Below are positions 59,967 through 64,000 of a DNA stretch of 64,000 bases, piece by piece. Made by a program: the position numbers and the translations under genes. The notes under the pieces were generated by a model, which did no database searches, was not told the origin of the DNA, and saw only the letters and a program-made list of their open reading frames with translations. Source of the DNA: Emticicia sp040253585. GTDB taxonomy: Bacteria; Bacteroidota; Bacteroidia; Cytophagales; Spirosomataceae. The stretch lies in contig NZ_JBELAU010000004.1 in the NCBI RefSeq assembly GCF_040253585.1, positions 186,001 through 250,000 of the forward strand, read 5' to 3'. The stretch's first letter is position 1; every line of letters starts with the position of its first letter.

Positions 59967-61433
59967 CTATACGAGTTTCCAGCCTTCACGGTACTGACGT
60001 TTTACGAATTGATTCGCTTCGTCGAAGTTCGTGATTTGCATATTCGGACCGTCCCAAATGAGTTTTTTACGACCATCATAATTGAAATTATTACGGCCTG
60101 AATTACCATTTGGTTTTCTGAGCATATAGCTACGAATGGCCAAATTACCCATGATAACGGTTTCGGTCAAAGGTCCAGAATAATCAAACGACGACGTCAA
60201 TTCTTTGTGTGCTTTGCTACCAAAACCAGCTTTACAAGCCTCTGCCCACGACGCTTGGTGTCCGTGTTCGGGTAAAGGTTTGAAATTCGGGTCAGGTTTA
60301 GGCATTGTTATTTTCTCACCATTTTTCAAATATATTTTCGGGTCGTTACCATACGTTCCGCATGTCATTACGCCTTTTGTTCCAATCATTAGCACACCGT
60401 TTGAACTATCTGCTTCGGCCAATGGCTCGTTGGCAGGAATCCACTCTGGATGGAAAGGTCTAATTCCACCGTCTGTCCAAGTCATTGTTACTGGCGAGTT
60501 ATTACGTTTCGTTGCTGGGAATTTCAACTGCACATTCGATGATGGTGGGCAACCTTCTGGATTATATTCAGGAGTCCAATCTTGCAAAAATACTTGTCCA
60601 ACACTACATTCTACTTCGGTTGGGTAGCCCAAACCTAAAACTCTGAAAGCTGGGTCAATCAAGTGGCAACCCATATCGCCCAATGCACCCGTACCGAAAT
60701 TCCACCAGCCACGCCACTTGAATGGGTGATAAAGTGGGTGATAGTCAACCCATTGAGCTGTTCCAACCCATAAATCCCAATCTTTTGCGTCCATTGAATC
60801 TATCAATTTGGGTTTATCGGTCGGGACTGGACTTCCCTGCGGCCAAACTGGGCGGTTTGTCCAGATATGTACATCACTTACTTTTCCAATCAAGCCTTTA
60901 TCGAGCCAATCCATCATTACTTTTTGAGTTGGATTGGATGCTCCTTGATTTCCCATCTGCGAAACTACCTTATATTGTCTGGCACCTTCGGTGAGCTTGC
61001 GAGCTTCATAAATATCATGCGTGAGCGGTTTTTGTACATATACGTGCTTGCCCAATTGCATGGCTGCCATTGCAGCTACAGCGTGCTGATGGTCAGGTGT
61101 TGAGATAACAACGCCATCAATATCGCCTTTCATTTCTTCGAGCATTACCCGAAAATCTTTGTAACGTTTGGCATTCGGAAACTTATCAATACTGGCTTTG
61201 GCACGAGCAAAATCTACATCGCAAAGTGCTACTACATTATTGACACCGTTATTGTAGGCGTTGGCAATGTCTGATGCACCTTTGCCACCTGCACCGATGG
61301 ATGCGAGGTTGAGTTTATCGCTGGGTGCGGTGAAACCTTTGCCCAAAACGTGGCGAGGGACAATAAAAAAGCCACTGGCTGCAATGGCAGAATTTTTAAT
61401 AAAACTTCTTCTGCTGCTTGATTTATCTTGCAT
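59967..61433 (-). CDS. Tat-exported Gfo/Idh/MocA-family oxidoreductase
   Basis: The 488-residue protein begins with a twin-arginine signal (MQDKSSSRRSFIKNSAIAASGFFIV) and then the Rossmann motif LASIGAGGKGASDIANA, HVYVQKPLTHDIYEARKLTEGA with the QKP catalytic region, and GALGDMGCHLIDPAFRVLG. Such exported Gfo/Idh proteins are common in Bacteroidota and are thought to modify sugars while holding tightly bound cofactor. No carbohydrate-active gene is adjacent. It is unrelated in position to the cytoplasmic Gfo/Idh gene at 24938. Confidence 0.9.
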   Translation of the reverse strand: MQDKSSSRRSFIKNSAIAASGFFIVPRHVLGKGFTAPSDKLNLASIGAGGKGASDIANAYNNGVNNVVALCDVDFARAKASIDKFPNAKRYKDFRVMLEEMKGDIDGVVISTPDHQHAVAAMAAMQLGKHVYVQKPLTHDIYEARKLTEGARQYKVVSQMGNQGASNPTQKVMMDWLDKGLIGKVSDVHIWTNRPVWPQGSPVPTDKPKLIDSMDAKDWDLWVGTAQWVDYHPLYHPFKWRGWWNFGTGALGDMGCHLIDPAFRVLGLGYPTEVECSVGQVFLQDWTPEYNPEGCPPSSNVQLKFPATKRNNSPVTMTWTDGGIRPFHPEWIPANEPLAEADSSNGVLMIGTKGVMTCGTYGNDPKIYLKNGEKITMPKPDPNFKPLPEHGHQASWAEACKAGFGSKAHKELTSSFDYSGPLTETVIMGNLAIRSYMLRKPNGNSGRNNFNYDGRKKLIWDGPNMQITNFDEANQFVKRQYREGWKLV

Positions 61434-61510
61434 ATTGTAGATGATAAAATTAGGTTGAATATAGAAACCAAATCTACTAATAAATTAATAAAATGTTGTA
61501 TAGACAAGAT

Positions 61511-61541
61511 AAAAAAAGACGAACTCTGTGAAAAGTTCGTC
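61511..61541 (-). terminator. Terminator of the secreted unknown gene
   Basis: Arms gacgaact (61518-61525) and agttcgtc (61534-61541), perfect, followed on the minus strand by a run of seven T (complement of 61511-61517). It lies 28 bases past the stop at 61570. Confidence 0.85.
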
Positions 61542-61569
61542 ATAATGAAAGATTTTGTAGGTTTCGATT

Positions 61570-62280
61570 TTACTTACAAGAAGTCGTATATTCTACTAAG
61601 TGTTTATCGAAATTTGTCCAACGGTGGTCGCTTTTGAGTTTGGCCAATAAAGCTGGACAATCTTTGTAAAGTCTCAAATATTCATCATCGTATTCTTTTT
61701 TCTTGATTCTTTCGGCTACTTCATTGCCCACTTGCACGTAGTAAGATTTATCATCACCACCCGCCATCGTGATGCCCGCATAACCAAAACTCATGCTTTC
61801 TTGTGCCAAAGGGTCATGAAAAACCTTGATTTTGCTCGAAAAAGCAGGGTTTACCATTTGCATTAAAAGTTCTTGTGTATCTTTTTTTACTTTCACTTTA
61901 GTCTTCTCGAAATACGCATAACCTTTGTTGATGATTTCCATGTTCACATCGTTGTTTTTCCATTTTTGAGCATCAAATGCTTGGTCGAGCGAGTTCACCA
62001 ATTTGAAATAACCACTGGCTGGTAAGTACATTGTTTTGATTTCTTTTGGCTCAAGTTTGCGCTTTTTCTTTTGGCCAGTTGGCAAAATCGTAACTTCTTC
62101 GATAAGTCCTTTTTTGCGGTCGAGGTCATCAATTGTGCCTTCTACTTTAGAGCCATCTTCTAAATAGATATAGGCAATTTCTTTTCCCGAAAAGCGGTCG
62201 AAAGCAGGAATGAACGACTGTGCCAATGAGGCCAACGAAACACAACTAAACGAAGCAAGCAAGAGGAGAGTTTTTTTCAT
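61570..62280 (-). CDS. Secreted protein of unknown function
   Basis: The 236-residue product starts with a signal peptide (MKKTLLLLASFSCVSLASLAQ) and a strand-rich region IAYIYLEDGSKVEGTIDDLDRKKG, perhaps an SH3- or DUF-type barrel, then RKLEPKEIKTMYLPASGY and a helical C-terminus with KDCPALLAKLKSDHRW. No family can be named. The reading from 62340 adds 20 residues ahead of the signal, so ATG at 62280 is chosen. Neighbouring genes give no functional hint. Confidence 0.72.
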   Translation of the reverse strand: MKKTLLLLASFSCVSLASLAQSFIPAFDRFSGKEIAYIYLEDGSKVEGTIDDLDRKKGLIEEVTILPTGQKKKRKLEPKEIKTMYLPASGYFKLVNSLDQAFDAQKWKNNDVNMEIINKGYAYFEKTKVKVKKDTQELLMQMVNPAFSSKIKVFHDPLAQESMSFGYAGITMAGGDDKSYYVQVGNEVAERIKKKEYDDEYLRLYKDCPALLAKLKSDHRWTNFDKHLVEYTTSCK

Positions 62281-62409
62281 AAATAATGAAGGTTTTGGTT
62301 GAGAAAATCCAATGTTAAGGCTTTTTGTTGGAAATGGCAAAATTTTGAGAAATCAATATAAGTTTTATTTATCCAAAGGTAAATTTGTTATAAATCTACC
62401 TAAGATTTT

Positions 62410-63483
62410 TCACCCCCAAGCCTTCCTCAAAAACCTCAACCAATTTCCATGAAAAACCTTTTCTATATCTTGCTGCGAATATCCTCTTTTGGCAAGTAAA
62501 CCTTGTAATTTCTGCAAATCAGCAATTGTTTCGAGGTCGGTTGGTGTTTGTTCAGTGCCGAAGCAGCCATCTAAATCGCTACCGATGGCAATGTGGTTGG
62601 CATTGCCCGCAATTTGGCAAATATGGTCGTAGTTATCAATCAATTTTTCGAGCGTAACGCCACGTTCTTGAGGCGTATCTTTGCCACGAGTCCAGTTGGG
62701 TACAAGCATCCACGCATCAAGCACGCCACCGATAACTGCTCCACGCTCAATCAAAATCTTTATTTGCTCGTCGGTCAGTTGGCGTTGGTAGTCCACTAAT
62801 GAGCGGCAGTTGTGGTGGCTTGCCCAGACATTTCCTTTAAATATATCAAGTGCTTCCGTAAAACCTTCGTCGGTAAGGTGAGTTACATCAAGAATCATAT
62901 TCAAATTATCCATTTCTTTCACCAATTCTCGCCCCATTTTGGTCAATCCGCCCGACATCGTTGTGCCTGGGGCGTAGCGTCCTGGGCCGTAATGGGCAGG
63001 ACCACATGCACGTAAGCCGTAAGCGTAAGCTTTTTCTAAATATGACAAGTTGATAAGTGAATCTGCTCCTTCGAGGCTCAAAATATATCCAACTGGCTTA
63101 GTTTCGTTCGATATACTTTCATCTTGCCAAAGTTTTAGGTGAGCTTCTAAAGCAGCAAGATTCGTAATCTGTACCATTTCGCCCAAATCTTCCATCGCTT
63201 TATACCAAGCGAGTTGAGCTTGCGTGATTCCCCACGCAATTTCGGGCGAATTATAGCCAGCAATTATGCTATCAGGGGCAACGTAGCGAGCCAATTGTGT
63301 TGCCACAATCAGCCCAATATTTCCTTTGCGGAGTTCAGGCAACGATGCCACGCCATTGCCTCGGTCGGGCTTATCGGTCAGACCTTTTTCACGGTCACGA
63401 ATTTCAAAAACAGATTTTCGATAGTCTCGATTCCACTCGATGGCGTTCATCGCAATGTCCAGATGGGCGTCAATAATAAGCAT
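62410..63483 (-). CDS. Membrane dipeptidase-family enzyme (peptidase M19), complete
   Basis: The 357-residue protein has the M19 zinc motif IIDAHLDIAMNAIEW (His7, Asp9), a middle Glu in YILSLEGADSL, His in WASHHNCRSLVD and the Asp in HIAIGSDLDGCFG. M19 enzymes cleave dipeptides, including D-amino-acid-containing ones, with a binuclear zinc centre. It starts MLIIDAHLD, so there is no signal peptide and it should be cytoplasmic, unlike the M19 protein at the start of the window. The gene is divergent from the glycosidase-like gene (175 bases apart). Confidence 0.9.
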   Translation of the reverse strand: MLIIDAHLDIAMNAIEWNRDYRKSVFEIRDREKGLTDKPDRGNGVASLPELRKGNIGLIVATQLARYVAPDSIIAGYNSPEIAWGITQAQLAWYKAMEDLGEMVQITNLAALEAHLKLWQDESISNETKPVGYILSLEGADSLINLSYLEKAYAYGLRACGPAHYGPGRYAPGTTMSGGLTKMGRELVKEMDNLNMILDVTHLTDEGFTEALDIFKGNVWASHHNCRSLVDYQRQLTDEQIKILIERGAVIGGVLDAWMLVPNWTRGKDTPQERGVTLEKLIDNYDHICQIAGNANHIAIGSDLDGCFGTEQTPTDLETIADLQKLQGLLAKRGYSQQDIEKVFHGNWLRFLRKAWG

Positions 63484-63658
63484 AGTTTTGTTGTTGAATA
63501 AGAAGCCCGAAATTAGAGAAAAATAGTAGTCACCGCAAAAAAGATTTCAGCGTCATGACTATTATTAATGATTCTGAACTAAAAGAATCTACTAAAAAGT
63601 GTCTATTTTTACCGAATATTTTTCTAATAAACGTGCTTAACTAATTTGTTCTTTGTTG

Positions 63659-64000
63659 ATGAAGTATTTTACACTTATACTTATTACTGTTTTTGTTACT
63701 TTGAAAACTAATGCTCAAACTCCCAAACGAGAGTTTCGTGGAGCTTGGATTGCCACCGTCAATAACATAGATTATCCTTCAAGTAAGAATCTTACGTCGG
63801 CTCAACAGCAAGCCGAGTTTATCAAACTACTCGACCAACACCAACAAGCAGGCATTAATGCCGTAATGGTGCAGATTCGCACCAATGGTGATGCCTTTTA
63901 CCCTTCTGAATTGGCTCCGTGGTCGGAGTATCTAACCGCCAAACAAGGCAAAGCCCCCGAACCATTCTACGACCCAATGGCATTTATGGTGGCTGAGTGT
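63659..64000 (+). CDS. Glycoside-hydrolase-like protein (GHL10/DUF187 family), N-terminal part, cut by window edge
   Basis: The first 114 codons encode a signal peptide (MKYFTLILITVFVTLKTNAQ) followed by PKREFRGAWIATVNNIDYPS, the typical opening of the GHL10 (formerly DUF187, YddW-like) family, and INAVMVQIRTNGDAFYPSELAPWSEYL. Members are glycosidases or esterases acting on cell-wall or capsular glycans. The rest of the protein lies beyond the window. Region 63484-63658 is the divergent promoter area and shows no other gene. Confidence 0.88.
   Translation, partial: MKYFTLILITVFVTLKTNAQTPKREFRGAWIATVNNIDYPSSKNLTSAQQQAEFIKLLDQHQQAGINAVMVQIRTNGDAFYPSELAPWSEYLTAKQGKAPEPFYDPMAFMVAEC

Noticed and set aside
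60205..60627. Plus-strand frame of 140 codons opposite the Tat oxidoreductase gene
   Set aside because: It is antisense to a strongly conserved gene and shows no family motif.

Overview
The window looks like chromosomal DNA from a low-GC (roughly 37-39%) member of the Bacteroidota, most likely a Cytophagales bacterium of the Emticicia/Spirosomaceae type. Supporting signs are a SusC/SusD pair, a DabA/DabB/SulP module, an ECF sigma factor next to a protein that appears to span both membranes, a PorE-like OmpA protein, many Sec signal peptides ending in FAQ or FGQ, lipoproteins with SC lipoboxes, a promoter of the TAnnTTTG type, and CrtZ. The genus is an inference. I found no tRNA, rRNA, IS element, phage or CRISPR array. 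The first and last genes are cut by the window ends.

Layout. 1-6777: an M19 dipeptidase fragment, a flippase-like/GT2 glycosyltransferase pair, ruvC, an amidohydrolase coupled to an unknown membrane protein, and fused hisB. 7025-11179: a GMC oxidoreductase with a three-cysteine cluster motif and its Tat-exported small subunit, thiL, and a small lipoprotein. 11377-20017 (minus strand): a CzcA-type heavy-metal RND efflux system (RND pump, adaptor, TolC-like channel), its histidine kinase and response regulator, and an AraC-type regulator. 20130-26137 (plus strand), divergent from the AraC gene: a six-gene catabolic cluster (SDR, ROK kinase, SIS protein, MetE-like protein, UlaG-like metallo-hydrolase, Gfo/Idh oxidoreductase) with hairpins in several gaps. 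26410-30395: a PepSY-like repeat lipoprotein, an ECF sigma factor, and a large protein with seven cytoplasmic repeats, one inner-membrane helix, a long linker and a predicted outer-membrane barrel.

30417-38834: a DUF4143 ATPase, a sulfatase, recA, a carotenoid hydroxylase, and several secreted or outer-membrane proteins of unknown role. 39022-45172: an inorganic-carbon module, DabA-DabB followed by a SulP transporter. 45343-52875: a small unknown protein, two paralogous TonB-C-terminal/MORN-like secreted proteins, and a SusC/SusD nutrient-uptake pair. 52987-64000: MsrA, a PorE-like TPR/propeller/OmpA protein, a MOSC protein with a membrane partner, methionine aminopeptidase, a tiny cytochrome b5-like protein, a Nudix hydrolase, a Tat-exported Gfo/Idh oxidoreductase, an unknown secreted protein, a complete M19 dipeptidase, and the start of a glycosidase-like (GHL10/DUF187) gene.

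The strongest leads are the seven-repeat sigma-associated protein (28521-30395), the unassigned catabolic cluster (20130-26137), the DabAB-SulP operon, and the amidohydrolase/membrane-protein pair. Several starts were moved from longer frames that begin with TTG or GTG to internal ATG codons that fit a signal peptide or the family start.
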